Shown here: positions 40,348 to 50,130 of the stretch, piece by piece
Layout of the letters: each line of letters begins with the position of its first letter
Position numbering within the stretch: position 1 is the first letter of the stretch
Notes under the pieces: model-generated
Told to the model about the DNA's origin: nothing
Database searches by the model: none
The model's input: only the letters and a program-made list of their open reading frames with translations
Assembly (NCBI RefSeq): GCF_003012705.1
Contig: NZ_PXYL01000017.1
Coordinates: forward strand, 1-64,000
Direction: 5' to 3'
Origin: Pseudaminobacter soli (ex Li et al. 2025)
GTDB lineage: Bacteria; Pseudomonadota; Alphaproteobacteria; Rhizobiales; Rhizobiaceae
DNA length: 64,000 nucleotides
Program-made: the position numbers and the translations under genes

Positions 40348-41826
40348 ATGCGCAGTCCCCGGTTCCAACACACTTATGCCGCCGACCTCCCCGAACGGCT
40401 TTACGCCCGTCCGTATCCATCCTCGGTTTCGAGACCGCGTCTGCTGGAACTGAATGAAACACTGGCGACGGAACTAGGCCTCGACATCGGCTGGTTGCGT
40501 AGTCCTGACGGTATCGAAATGCTGGCCGGAAACCGCTTCCCCGCTGATGTGCGCCCCATCGCCCAGGCCTATGCGGGTCACCAGTTCGGCAACTTCGTGC
40601 CGCAGCTTGGCGACGGTCGTGCCGTCCTCGTCGGAGAGTTGCTCGATACCAGCGGCCAATTGCGCGACGTTCAATTGAAGGGCTCCGGTCCGACCCGGTT
40701 TTCCCGCAATGGCGATGGGCGCGCAGCGCTCGGACCGATGATGCGCGAGTACATCGTCAGCGAGGCGATGCACGCACTCGGGATCCCAACCACCCGAACG
40801 CTATCGCTGGTTGCCACTGGCGAGCACGTCTACCGCGAGACCAGGCTTCCCGGAGCGCTGATAGCGCGCGTTGCGGCCAGCCACATCCGCGTCGGCACGT
40901 TCCAGTACCTTGCCGTACGGGAAGACATCGACGGCCTGCGGGCGTTGGCGGACTACGCAATTGCGCGGCACTATCCGCATCTCGCCGAAGTCCCCCGTCG
41001 CTACCTTGGGTTCCTCAACGCCGTTGTAGCAGCGCAGGCGAAGCTGGTGGCACAATGGATGCTGGTCGGCTTTATCCATGGCGTCCTCAATACCGACAAC
41101 GTCGCAATTTCTGGCGAGACGATCGATTATGGTCCATGTGCGTTCATGGACGCCTATCATCCGGCGACTGTGTTCAGTTCCATCGACCATCAAGGTCGCT
41201 ACGCGTTTGCAAACCAGCCCCGTATCACCGTCTGGAACCTGGCGCGACTGGCCGAAGCGCTGCTGCCCATTCTGGGAAGCGAAGCAGGCGGAGACGATGA
41301 AGGTTTTGTGCAGGCGAAAGCGGCGATCGGATTGTTCCAGGCACGCTACGAGGCTGCGTTTCATGAAGGCATCCGCCACAAGATCGGGCTGTTTACCAAA
41401 CAGCCGGGCGACCTTGATCTTGCCGCCGAACTGCTTGACCTGATGGCACGCAACGGGGCGGATTTCACCCTTACATTTCGCGATCTCGCTCATGAGGTCG
41501 ACGGCTCCGGCCGAGTACGCAACCACTTCATCGACCCAACTGCTTTCGATAGCTGGGCTTCGCGCTGGCGTGAACGGCTGGCTCGCGAACCGGAGAATGC
41601 AGCCGACCGGACAGCTCGGATGCGCACGGTGAACCCGAAGTACATAGCACGCAATCACCGTGTCGAAGCTGCCATCGCCGCCACCACCGATGAATGCGAC
41701 TTTGGCCCTTTCCAGAGCTTGCTCGCTGTCCTGGCGCGTCCGTTCGACGAGCAGCCCGAGATGGAGGAATACGCGCAGCCACCAGCAGACGAAGAGCGCG
41801 TACTGCAGACATTCTGCGGTACGTAA
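40348..41826 (+). CDS. selO: Protein adenylyltransferase SelO (YdiU)
   Basis: A 492-residue pseudokinase. The start MRSPRFQHTYAADLPERLY at 40348 matches the family N-terminus and length; an open extension to 40111 has no family resemblance. Key segments: AYAGHQFGNFVPQLGDGRAV, VQLKGSGPTRFSRNGDGRA, MREYIVSEAMHALGIPTTR, GVLNTDNVAISGETIDYGPC (the inverted active-site loop) and FMDAYHP. The Sec/Cys-containing C-terminus is present as QTFCGT. SelO transfers AMP from ATP to Ser/Thr/Tyr of metabolic enzymes, protecting against oxidative stress. Monocistronic. Confidence 0.93.
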   Translation: MRSPRFQHTYAADLPERLYARPYPSSVSRPRLLELNETLATELGLDIGWLRSPDGIEMLAGNRFPADVRPIAQAYAGHQFGNFVPQLGDGRAVLVGELLDTSGQLRDVQLKGSGPTRFSRNGDGRAALGPMMREYIVSEAMHALGIPTTRTLSLVATGEHVYRETRLPGALIARVAASHIRVGTFQYLAVREDIDGLRALADYAIARHYPHLAEVPRRYLGFLNAVVAAQAKLVAQWMLVGFIHGVLNTDNVAISGETIDYGPCAFMDAYHPATVFSSIDHQGRYAFANQPRITVWNLARLAEALLPILGSEAGGDDEGFVQAKAAIGLFQARYEAAFHEGIRHKIGLFTKQPGDLDLAAELLDLMARNGADFTLTFRDLAHEVDGSGRVRNHFIDPTAFDSWASRWRERLAREPENAADRTARMRTVNPKYIARNHRVEAAIAATTDECDFGPFQSLLAVLARPFDEQPEMEEYAQPPADEERVLQTFCGT

Positions 41827-41904
41827 TTGCTACTACGGTACAGGTGCCGAATGAGATGGGTTGCTGTCTGATCGTTTAACCATGCATGGTTCGGCGAGAA
41901 TGGG

Positions 41905-42140
41905 GTGGGGGAGCGGAATGGCAGCTTTTGCTGTCTGTGGGGGCGGAAGCAGTGTCTGGGATCGCCGCGCTTTTTTGCCGGCAGCTATCCCACATCAGAG
42001 GCTCGAAACCGGACTGTCTGCTGCCGGCCCCCAAGCTGCCGTGCGGTAACGCGCCCCGTGCCGGCCGTTCAGGGGCCTTTCCCACTGCCTGAAAGCAGAC
42101 TTCGCAGACAGCGAAGTTGGTGGTTGAGATTGCACCACTC
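41905..42140. repeat. Degenerate bipartite intergenic repeat, copy 5
   Basis: GGCAGCTTTTGCTGTC, GGTAACGCGCCCCGTGCCGG and CTGAAAGCAGACTTCGCAG in order, as at 16583 and 24140. It lies between selO and a transposase remnant. Confidence 0.5.
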
Positions 42141-42398
42141 CCCGGGACATCATCTCCGGCGTTTCCTCGAAGCGTGGCGTGAGGTCCTTATGCGGATCGA
42201 GCTTCGAGCGCGACGGGTTGGTTCTGCCTGGGAGCGACCTTGTTGCCCGCGGTAGCGGCGACACCAGTATGCCGTCGTGGCGATCTCGATCGGAAAACGC
42301 AGCGCCGCCTCTCGCGTCGAGAGGCCCTCTTCAATAACCAAAATCACACGACCGCGAAGGTCCGCCTCAAGCTGCGCGACATCACACCCTCCTGGCAA
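42130..42398 (-). pseudogene. IS630-family transposase, N-terminal remnant
   Basis: The minus strand reads DLRGRVILVIEEGLSTREAA, a helix-turn-helix of IS630-type transposases (DLR.RV...E.G.S.R.AA), then continues after a frameshift with SKLDPHKDLTPRFEETPE, the family's next block. The DDE core is missing. 42399-42580 holds nothing besides the ribosome-binding site of the next gene. Confidence 0.6.
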
Positions 42399-42580
42399 AT
42401 AGACAGAACAGTGAAACAGACGGCACCTTTCAGGAGAAACTCGACGACTCCGGTTTCAATGAAAATGCCTTTTGCATCACGACCCGCAGCACGGCAGCCG
42501 GCATCCGGCCGGATTGTAGCCCGCTTCATTTTCACGTACCCTCGGCAGCCTCCGAGGAGGTAGCGAGGAGAAGATCCCGT

Positions 42581-43111
42581 ATGGCGAGGCTCGTCTTTTT
42601 ATTGAATCAGTCGCTGGACGGCTATGTCGACCACACGGCATTTGCGCCCGATCCTGTGCTTTTTCGTCATTTCATCGACGACGTGCGCGGCCTAGCCGGC
42701 AGTGTATACGGTCGCCGCATGTACGAGGTGATGCGGTATTGGGACGACGATCATTCCGAGTGGGACGAGGCACAACGTGACTATGCGGCGGCGTGGCGGA
42801 GCCAACCGAAGTGGGTCGTGTCGCGCTCGTTGAAGTCGGTTGGCCCGAACGCCACTCTCGTCAAGGATGATGTAGAGGCGGCGATACGCGGGCTGAAAGC
42901 GCAGCTCGATGGGGAGATTGAAGTTTCCGGACCAGAGTTAGCGGGAGGTCTGACCGACCTGGGCCTTGTCGACGAGTATCGATTGTACCTCCATCCCGTT
43001 GTGCTCGGCGGCGGAAAGCCGTTCTTCGCCGGACCGCGGCCCCCACTGCGCCTCGTGGCGAGCGATCGTATCGGCGAGGACGTGATCAGGTTGACATACG
43101 TTCCAGCATAG
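42581..43111 (+). CDS. Dihydrofolate-reductase-like RibD C-terminal family protein
   Basis: A 176-residue protein (MARLVFLLNQSLDGYVDHTA) with GGAGGTAGCGAGGAG upstream. The RibD-C/DHFR-like fold shows in SLDGYVD, LAGSVYGRRMYEVMRYW, PKWVVSRSL, IEVSGPELAGGLTDLGLVDEY and LHPVVLGGGKPFFAG. NADPH-dependent reductase of unknown substrate. Not the housekeeping FolA (no LPW motif). Stands alone, directly upstream of an IS110 fragment. Confidence 0.88.
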   Translation: MARLVFLLNQSLDGYVDHTAFAPDPVLFRHFIDDVRGLAGSVYGRRMYEVMRYWDDDHSEWDEAQRDYAAAWRSQPKWVVSRSLKSVGPNATLVKDDVEAAIRGLKAQLDGEIEVSGPELAGGLTDLGLVDEYRLYLHPVVLGGGKPFFAGPRPPLRLVASDRIGEDVIRLTYVPA

Positions 43112-43404
43112 TCACGGCAATTAGCTCGACGGACCGCTGAAGGGGCGGCTTTTGGGATCGGCGACGGCAGTCTTTAATGTCCGCCATGGTGAAGGGTTTC
43201 GGGTGCCGTGAGGCGTACGAAAGCCTCTCATGCAGGAACCCGCGGGCCACGGGCGATGGCTATGGGGATTTCGGATTTCGGCTGGTGGCGTTGATGGCGT
43301 GTTCGGCGTCGGGAACCGCCGGGATCGATGCCGACGGACCGCGTCGTGGTCCGACAGTACGGCATCGTCGGCCCGGCGCGCAGTCAGACGCGGCCCTGTC
43401 GGTA

Positions 43405-44184
43405 TCGATGACCACCATGGACGCGGAAGCGATCTGCGAAGCGGTGACACGCCCGACCATGCGTTTCGTGGCAGTGAAGTCAGCCGAGCAACAGGCGGCC
43501 CTGTCGCTTCACCGCACGCGCAACCTTCTGGTCAAGCAGCGTACGCAACTGGTGAACATGATCCGTGGCCTGTTGGCGGAGTTCGGCATCGACATTCCGG
43601 AAGGTTTGGAGCGGGCGCTTGGGCTGGCGCGCCAGATCGCCGCGAAGGACGCTGAACCAGACGTGCCAGCGATGGCAATGCAGATTCTCGGCCTGCTGTG
43701 CGGTCAAGTACTCGACACCCACATCCGTCTCCAGGCGATCGATCGTTCGATCGGTGCTCTGCAACGAACCGACGAGGTGGCGCGGCGTCTATCGATGATA
43801 CCTGGCATCGGCCCGGTCGGTGCAACAGCGTTGGCGGCATCGGTTGCCAATCCGGGGCAGTTCCGCTCAGGGCGAGAATTCGCCACCTGGCTGGGGCTGA
43901 CACCCTCACAAAACTCGAGCGGCGGTAAGGACCGGCTCGGCCGCATCACCAAGATGGGCGACCTCTATCTGAGAAAGCTCCTTGTGATTGGCGCAACCTC
44001 TTTGATCCGCCGTGCCAGGCATAAGCCCGAGACGGCGGATCCGCGCCTGCTCGCGCTGCTCGCCCGGAAGCCAGCGCGCCTGGCGAGTGTGGCCATGGCG
44101 AATAAGATGGCCCGTGTGGTCTGGGCGATCATGGCGCGCGGGGAGACTTATCAAGCTCGCCATGCCTCGACCATGGCGCTGTAA
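43405..44184 (+). pseudogene. IS110-family transposase, catalytic N-terminus missing
   Basis: From DAEAICEAVTRPTMRFVAVK (end of the DEDD domain) the frame is intact to the stop, with RTRNLLVKQRTQLVNMIRGL and the C-terminal transposase_20 part (LSMIPGIGPVGATALAASV, GREFATWLGLTPSQNSSGGK, GDLYLRKLLVIGATS). The first 100 residues carrying the catalytic D-E-D are lost, so it cannot transpose itself. 43112-43404 upstream is non-coding as far as visible. Confidence 0.8.
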
Positions 44185-44707
44185 GGTGGCGAAGGAAATG
44201 AGCCGTTGAAGAGCAGCACAAACAGTTCGAGCCGTCCATTCGGTTCCATGAGGTTGTAAGGGCGACGCGATGTGATGGCGACACCGGTCAGCCGGGAACA
44301 AGGACAACCCGTCCGATGTCTGAGGCGTCATAGCCTGCAAAGCAGATTGGGACCTTGTTCGCCGACCCCATCAGGGCCAGCAGCTTCGAACAGCTGCATC
44401 AACAGGCCGGACAGAAGACTGCACCCGACCGACGCGCCATAACGCCGAATTACCTCTTGCAATACGGGAGCCATCCACAGAAGACATCGTTCACGATCAT
44501 GCTGTAGGTCATGCGTCGCGCGTCCCAAAGCGGACGAGTATTTTATGACCAGTCCTGGCGCAGCGCGGTGCGCCAATGGGCCACAGAGTGGTCTGTGTCG
44601 CGCGATGCGCGGGCTCATTTTGCCCGAACGCAAGTTCTGCTACTATCTTACGTCCGTGCGTAGGAGTTGCGGTCAAGCTAATCCTCTATCGCACCAAGAG
44701 ATTCTGC
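44185..44707. other. Gene-free stretch after the IS110 fragment
   Basis: No supportable gene. It presumably contains the right end of the IS110 element and, near 44640-44700, the promoter of the TPR-protein gene. Confidence 0.35.
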
Positions 44708-46342
44708 ATGGTGGATAAGGTATGCGATCACTCGCCTGACACGATAAGAGAGGAGTTGCTACGCGTCCTGGCCTCGCCGGATTTCGATTCAACGGAGCGA
44801 ATCCGCAAATTCCTGACTTACGTTGTCGAGGAAACGCTCTGCGGTCATCCCGAGCGGATAAAGGCCTATACCATTGCGACCTCCGTGTTCGGGCGCGACG
44901 AAAATTTCGATCCGCAGGTCGATTCGATCGTGCGCATCGTGGCCGGGCGCATGCGGCGTTCGCTGGAGCGCTATTATCTGACCGAAGGGCGTGGCGATCC
45001 CCTTCGTATCCGGATCCCAAAAGGTTCGTATGTGCCTGTTTTTGAGGACCCGGCCAGTCTGAGGGCGGATCCTCGTGAAGCCCCATCCCATAGGTCGGAG
45101 AACGGGGGAACCTCGATCCTGGTCGAGGCCTTCACGCAAGAGGACGGCCACTCGACCTATCCCGATTTCGCCCTCGGACTTACAAGGTCGCTCATCGTGG
45201 GTCTCGCGCGCTTCGCAAGCTTTCGCGTGTTCGGCCCTGAGGCGTCACGCGGGCAAACAGGGGATGCAAGACCTGCAAAGGGAAATAGCGAGCCGACACG
45301 GTTTGATTACATCCTGAGGGGGGGAACAGCTATCGATAGTGAGCACTGCCGCGCCTATGCCCTCTTGATCGACGCGCGCAGTGAGCTTGCGATCTGGGGC
45401 GATAGTTTCGAATGCCCGCCGCACCCTTCGAAGATCTACGCGCTTCGCAGCGATGTCGCAAACGACGTGGTGCGGATCTTGGCGCAGCCTTACGGGGTCA
45501 TCTTCAGCTACCGCGCCCGAGACGTCGAAGGCGCACCGCCGCACCGCCTAAGCAGTTACGACCGGTTGCTGCTCTTCTACCAGTATTGGCGAACCTTCGA
45601 TCAGGAGTTAAGGGAGAAGGCGCGCGAATGCCTCGAATGGACCATTCAGTCCGAGCCTAACGCTGCCGACGCATTTGCCTTCCTATCGCTTGTCTGCTCT
45701 GACAGCTCGAATCCAGCAAAGGGAAGATGTGCTTCTTTTCTGGATCTGCGAGAGCGGGCTCTCGACCTCGCCGAGCGCGCCATCGAGCTGGCTCCCAGTT
45801 CTAGCTGGGGGCATTGCGCACGCTCGTTGGCCTACTGGCGCGTCGGCGACTTACGATCGAGCCTGGACGCGCTGGAAACCGCCCGGATGCTCAATCCCAA
45901 CGATTCCACCATCATCGCGGAACTTGGTCAGCGCCACGCCATGATGGCAAACTGGGAAAGGGCGGTGCCGCTCATCGTGCGATCTTTCGCGACAAGCCCA
46001 GCCCAACCCGGAAGGTACAGGGTCGGACTTTTTCTTTACCACTATGCCCACGGGCGATACCGAGATGCCTTCATGGAGGCCCGCAAGATTGGCGACTCCG
46101 ATTTGCTTTCGACACGCGCAGCTATTGCCATGGCCGCGGCGCAACTAGGTCTACGAGAGGAGACGTCCGAGGCGATACGACAAATCCACAATCTCGATCC
46201 TGGCTTTGGCGACCACATCAAATCTGATCTGGAAGGCCAGCATCTTCATCCAGACCTGATACGCATGATCGTCGACGGATTGAAAATGGCGGCGCTGCCG
46301 GGCCGCGACACGAATTCTTCACAGCTTGGACTGGGACGCTAA
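44708..46342 (+). CDS. TPR protein with winged-helix-like N-terminal domain
   Basis: A 544-residue protein from the ATG at 44708. Residues about 5-105 (TIREELLRVLASPDFDSTER, YTIATSVFGRDENFDPQVDS, IVRIVAGRMRRSLERYYLTE, IRIPKGSYVPVFE) are the N-terminal domain that in rhizobia is often fused to adenylate cyclase or TPR parts. The middle resembles the FlgO/TolB-like domain of such proteins (FALGLTRSLIVGLARFASFRV, YILRGG). The C-terminus has TPR-type helices (ERALDLAERAIELAPSSSWG, SLDALETARMLNPNDS). No cyclase domain. Probable regulator or scaffold for the neighbouring amino-acid genes. Its end overlaps the convergent permease gene by 24 bases. Confidence 0.8.
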   Translation: MVDKVCDHSPDTIREELLRVLASPDFDSTERIRKFLTYVVEETLCGHPERIKAYTIATSVFGRDENFDPQVDSIVRIVAGRMRRSLERYYLTEGRGDPLRIRIPKGSYVPVFEDPASLRADPREAPSHRSENGGTSILVEAFTQEDGHSTYPDFALGLTRSLIVGLARFASFRVFGPEASRGQTGDARPAKGNSEPTRFDYILRGGTAIDSEHCRAYALLIDARSELAIWGDSFECPPHPSKIYALRSDVANDVVRILAQPYGVIFSYRARDVEGAPPHRLSSYDRLLLFYQYWRTFDQELREKARECLEWTIQSEPNAADAFAFLSLVCSDSSNPAKGRCASFLDLRERALDLAERAIELAPSSSWGHCARSLAYWRVGDLRSSLDALETARMLNPNDSTIIAELGQRHAMMANWERAVPLIVRSFATSPAQPGRYRVGLFLYHYAHGRYRDAFMEARKIGDSDLLSTRAAIAMAAAQLGLREETSEAIRQIHNLDPGFGDHIKSDLEGQHLHPDLIRMIVDGLKMAALPGRDTNSSQLGLGR

Positions 46343-47701
46343 CTCACCGACGGAAGCATTTGCGTTACGCCACTTGATCCAAACGTGAATCGGAATGCCG
46401 GCCAGAATGAGCAGAAAACCGAGGTAGATGGTCTCTGCTCCTGAGCCGTAGAGCGCCCACAATGAATAAACGAAGCCGAGACAGCCGAGTATCGCGATCT
46501 TGACTACCGCCGGCCCACCGGACGTGCGGCCAGTCCGCACAAGGATCATCAATTCAGCGAGCGAGCACAGTGCGTAAGGCAACAAGCTCGACATGACAGC
46601 CAACAGGATGATGGTGTTGAACGCGCTCACGAGGCCCTTTGCAAAGTTCATCGTCACCAAGATGGAGGCGAGCAGGTTGGAGAGCACCAATGCGTTCGCT
46701 GGCGTGCCATAGCGCGACAAATGGCCGAAACGAACGGGGAATATGCGATCAAGTGCGGCCCCATAGGGAACTTGGCCACACAGCAGGGTAAAGCCGTTCA
46801 AAGTACCAAAGGTCGAGATCACCGCACCGATCGCTACGAGCACTCCGCCCTCTGCTCCCCACATCCGGCGCGCAACGTCGGCCAACGGCGCAGTCGAATG
46901 GGCGAGCGTATGCGGCGGCACGACCCCGATAGCGACGGTCGTCACGGCGATGTAAACAATCGCCGTAATCGATACGCCCAAGATGGTTGCTCGAGGGATC
47001 GTTCTCTTTGGATCGACTACGTCACCTGCAGGAACGGTGGCGGATTCCAGTCCAAGATATGCCCAAAGCGTCAGCGCGGCCGCACCTGATATCGCGGCCA
47101 GATCGGATTTGCCGCTCGTATTTAGAGCCGTGAAATTCGCGGAATCGATCCAAAGGAAACCCAAGGTTCCAATAAGCGTGAGCGGAACCAGCTTGAGTAC
47201 AGTGGTGACTACCTGCACGAAGCCTGCTTCCTGGACGCCGCCCACATTGATCAAGGTCAGCGTCCATATGGCTATCAGGGCGACGGCGAGGCCATAAGCG
47301 TGCGAGCCTGCCACCGCGGGTACCAGGAAGCCTACATATCCGGCGAGGGCGACGGCCACCGCCGCATTGCCCGTCCACAGCGCAATCCAGTAGCCCCACG
47401 CGATGATGAACCCTGCGAAATCTCCGTAGCCTTCTCGGGTATAGGCATAGGGGCCACCAGTTTTCGTAACGACCTGCGAGAGCCGGCCGAAGATCACCGC
47501 CAAGACCACTGCACCAAAGGAGGTCACGGCCCAGCCGCCGAGCGCAATTGGCCCGTACGCTGCCAGCGATGCCGGCAGGAGGAATATTCCCGAGCCGATC
47601 ATATTGCCGACCACCAGGGCCGTGCATGCACCAAGTCCCAGAGCACCCGGTGCGCTGGGAGCTTCGTTCGGAACGACGGTCGTCCCATGCTGCTCGGTCA
47701 T
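46319..47701 (-). CDS. APC-family amino-acid antiporter (AdiC-like)
   Basis: A 460-residue permease with 12 predicted TM segments. The APC signature GNMIGSGIFLLPASLAAYGP in TM1, GGPYAYTREGYG and GYWIALWTGNAAVAV in TM3 region, and ALTLWAYLGLESATVPAGD in TM6 match the AdiC/PotE arginine-agmatine and putrescine-ornithine exchangers. Substrate is probably a basic amino acid or amine, supported by the adjacent arginine deiminase operon. Convergent with the TPR gene. Not in the arc operon itself, so it may serve export or exchange under other conditions. Confidence 0.88.
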   Translation of the reverse strand: MTEQHGTTVVPNEAPSAPGALGLGACTALVVGNMIGSGIFLLPASLAAYGPIALGGWAVTSFGAVVLAVIFGRLSQVVTKTGGPYAYTREGYGDFAGFIIAWGYWIALWTGNAAVAVALAGYVGFLVPAVAGSHAYGLAVALIAIWTLTLINVGGVQEAGFVQVVTTVLKLVPLTLIGTLGFLWIDSANFTALNTSGKSDLAAISGAAALTLWAYLGLESATVPAGDVVDPKRTIPRATILGVSITAIVYIAVTTVAIGVVPPHTLAHSTAPLADVARRMWGAEGGVLVAIGAVISTFGTLNGFTLLCGQVPYGAALDRIFPVRFGHLSRYGTPANALVLSNLLASILVTMNFAKGLVSAFNTIILLAVMSSLLPYALCSLAELMILVRTGRTSGGPAVVKIAILGCLGFVYSLWALYGSGAETIYLGFLLILAGIPIHVWIKWRNANASVGELASQSKL

Positions 47702-47921
47702 GTCTCCGCCTGTCTTCCAAGCTGTGCGATGCGGGACCAGCGGTAAGTCTGCTTACAGTCAGTATGCCTTCTTAGAAAATAGGGGCAGCTAACGAACCTC
47801 TGCACGCAAAGCCCAGAGTTGCCAGCGTATAGGGCCAAGTTTACCGCAAGCCACACCACGGCCCCCCAAAAAAGCGCGGACTCCCCCACGCCGAGGGAAG
47901 CGAGGCAAAAGGCCTATTGGA

Positions 47922-48368
47922 TCATTGGCCCCAGTTCAGGAAAAAGCCGACATCTCCCGGAATGCCGCCAGGGAAATTGATGATCATTGCTTTGAGTTTG
48001 TATCCTTGAGGCTTTCCGAAGGTCTGATAGCGCTCGTAGAATTCCTTGGCCTTGCCCTGCAGCGTTTGGGGCCAGTCCGGATCGTTACTATTTATCGCGC
48101 GGCCGTTATCCGTGCACATCTCGGAGGGAAAGCTGTAAACCATCGCCTCTAGCCTGCCGTCCCTCACGGCGTTCATCACCAGTCGCCGAACGGTGGCGAT
48201 TTCGTTCTCGGTGACGTGGTGCCTTAGGAAGTTCGCGGTGAAATCCGCGAGCTCCTTCTTCTTGGCTTCTTGCTGCTTCTGGTACAGGTTGGACTTCTCC
48301 AGTTCCTGTTCGAGAAGCATTTTGCGAAGCTGCGAGGCGCTGGGCGGGGTTTCTGCAGGATTGGCCAT
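47922..48368 (-). CDS. Hypothetical coiled-coil protein divergent from the arc operon
   Basis: A 148-residue soluble protein. The N-terminal third is a charged helix (MLLEQELEKSNLYQKQQEAKKKELADFTANFL), likely coiled coil. The rest is a compact mixed domain (TENEIATVRRLVMNAVRDGR, MVYSFPSEMCTDNGRAINS, YKLKAMIINFPGGIPGDVGF). No family recognised, but the well-formed core suggests a conserved rhizobial protein. It is read away from arcD with a 257-bp shared promoter region. A link to arginine metabolism is only positional. Confidence 0.7.
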   Translation of the reverse strand: MANPAETPPSASQLRKMLLEQELEKSNLYQKQQEAKKKELADFTANFLRHHVTENEIATVRRLVMNAVRDGRLEAMVYSFPSEMCTDNGRAINSNDPDWPQTLQGKAKEFYERYQTFGKPQGYKLKAMIINFPGGIPGDVGFFLNWGQ

Positions 48369-48453
48369 GTCACCACCTGAAGGGCAACGCTGATCATACA
48401 GATTTGGAGATACGAGGCTTCAGACTCGTTTCAACCGGAGCGTAGTAACAATA

Positions 48454-48476
48454 ACGTAAATTCTAGTAAATTACGT
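48454..48476. promoter_or_regulatory. Palindrome in the divergent region of the arc operon
   Basis: ACGTAA (48454-48459), 11-nt spacer, TTACGT (48471-48476). Eight of eleven symmetric positions pair. It stands 150 bases before the arcD-like start. No FNR/FixK-type box (TTGAT....ATCAA) was found in this region, so control may go through another regulator. Confidence 0.35.
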
Positions 48477-48625
48477 GATCTGCCTCGAATCGAGCCGGGA
48501 CAAGCTTAATCCCCCACCTAGTTCACCGCCTATCCTACTTGGCCAATCCCCGGAAGAACGAACTTGCATGGCGGGTTCCGGGACGTCAGTCATTTAGTTA
48601 GCCGGAGATGGAGTGGAGGTCGGAA

Positions 48626-50110
48626 ATGTCGACCACAGCTTTCACGGGCGAACAACAAAAAACGGCTTCTGAGACACCTACCAAGCTAACCTTACTGCCG
48701 CTCATTGCGTTGGTCGTCGGCTCGATGATTGGCGGTGGAGCGTTCAATCTCCCCTCCGATATGTCGCGCCAGGCTTCTCCCGCTGCAATTCTGATCGGCT
48801 GGCTGATCACTGGCGTCGGCATGCTGATGCTGGCTTTTGTCTATCAGGGGCTTGCAGTCCGCAAACCCGACCTGAATGCAGGTCCCTACGCCTATGCCAA
48901 GGCTGGCTTCGGACCCTTCGTCGGCTTCAACAGCGCCTGGGGCTACTGGCTGAGCGCATTTCTAGGAAACGTTGCCTACGCGGTAGCGATCTTCTCAGCG
49001 CTATCGCACTTCTTTCCCGTCTTCGGCGGCGGCAACAATCTCGCCTCGATACTCGGGGCCTCAATCTGCCTTTGGCTAATTCACGTCCTCGTGCTGGGCG
49101 GCATAAGACAGGCTGCTTTCGTCAACATCGTTACGACCATCGCGAAACTTGTCCCACTGATGGCATTCATCTTGGCGGCGATCATCGGGTTCAATTGGGA
49201 CAAGTTTGCATTCAATTTCTGGGGCAGCGGGGACGTCCAGGGGGTGGGTAACCTGGGTTCGATCCTCACCCAGGTCAAAAGCACCATGCTGGTAACGCTT
49301 TGGGTCTTCATCGGTATCGAAGGCGCAAGCGTCTATTCCGCGCGGGCGGCTCACAGATCCGACGTCGGTCGCGCAACGATCATCGGATTTTTCGGCGCGC
49401 TGGCGATCTATGTGCTGATCTCGATTCTGGCCACTGGCGTCCTGACACAGCCTGAGCTCGCGGCCCAGAAAGTGCCTTCGATGGCGGGAGTGATGGAAGC
49501 TCTCGTGGGCCGTTGGGGAGCTTCCTTGGTGAATCTCGGGCTAATCGTTTCGGTCAGCGGTGCCTTCCTGTCATGGACCCTGTTGTGCGCCGAAATCCCC
49601 TATACCTGCGGGCGTGACGGCACATTTCCCAAATGGTTCGGCGGCGAGAACCAGAATGGCTCGCCGGCGCATTCGCTTTGGGCGACCAACCTTCTGATCC
49701 AGGCTTTCCTGTTGCTCAGCCTGTTTTCCAAGAGCGCTTATCAGTTCTTCTATCTCATAGCATCCGTTGCGATCCTGCCTCCTTATGTTCTGTCAGGTGC
49801 CTACGCACTGAAACTTGCCATGAGCGGTGAAGGCTATGCCGATGGCGACCGCGCACGGAACCGAGACGCCCTGATTGGTCTATTGGCGACGCTTTATGGG
49901 CTCTGGCTCGTCTATGCCGCTGGCCTCGGATTCCTCCTGATGTGCGCGGTCCTCTTCGCGCCGGGGATTCTGGTCTACGCCAAGGCCAGGGCCGAGCACG
50001 GCGAGCGCGTTTTCGTCGGATACGAATATGTCATCGCCGCCGGGATCGTCGTGCTGGCAATTGCCGCCGCTTGGCTCATGTGGACCGGGAAGCTCACCCC
50101 ATTTCACTAG
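48626..50110 (+). CDS. arcD: Arginine/ornithine antiporter
   Basis: A 494-residue APC permease from the ATG at 48626 (GGAGG upstream). Motifs: [20 protein letters not shown] in TM1, [37 protein letters not shown] in TM6 and [18 protein letters not shown] in TM8, as in the ArcD branch of Pseudomonas-type APC transporters. It exchanges external arginine for ornithine without net energy cost. First gene of the arginine deiminase operon, with arcA starting 20 bases downstream. Distinct from the second permease at 46319, with little sequence in common beyond the family motifs. Confidence 0.9.
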   Translation: MSTTAFTGEQQKTASETPTKLTLLPLIALVVGSMIGGGAFNLPSDMSRQASPAAILIGWLITGVGMLMLAFVYQGLAVRKPDLNAGPYAYAKAGFGPFVGFNSAWGYWLSAFLGNVAYAVAIFSALSHFFPVFGGGNNLASILGASICLWLIHVLVLGGIRQAAFVNIVTTIAKLVPLMAFILAAIIGFNWDKFAFNFWGSGDVQGVGNLGSILTQVKSTMLVTLWVFIGIEGASVYSARAAHRSDVGRATIIGFFGALAIYVLISILATGVLTQPELAAQKVPSMAGVMEALVGRWGASLVNLGLIVSVSGAFLSWTLLCAEIPYTCGRDGTFPKWFGGENQNGSPAHSLWATNLLIQAFLLLSLFSKSAYQFFYLIASVAILPPYVLSGAYALKLAMSGEGYADGDRARNRDALIGLLATLYGLWLVYAAGLGFLLMCAVLFAPGILVYAKARAEHGERVFVGYEYVIAAGIVVLAIAAAWLMWTGKLTPFH

Positions 50111-50130
50111 GGAGGAAGGCTGAAAGCCCG

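Noticed and set aside
43121-43450. Minus-strand frame of 109 codons upstream of the IS110 fragment
   Set aside because: Pro/Arg/Ser-rich, without start signal or known motif. Judged non-coding.
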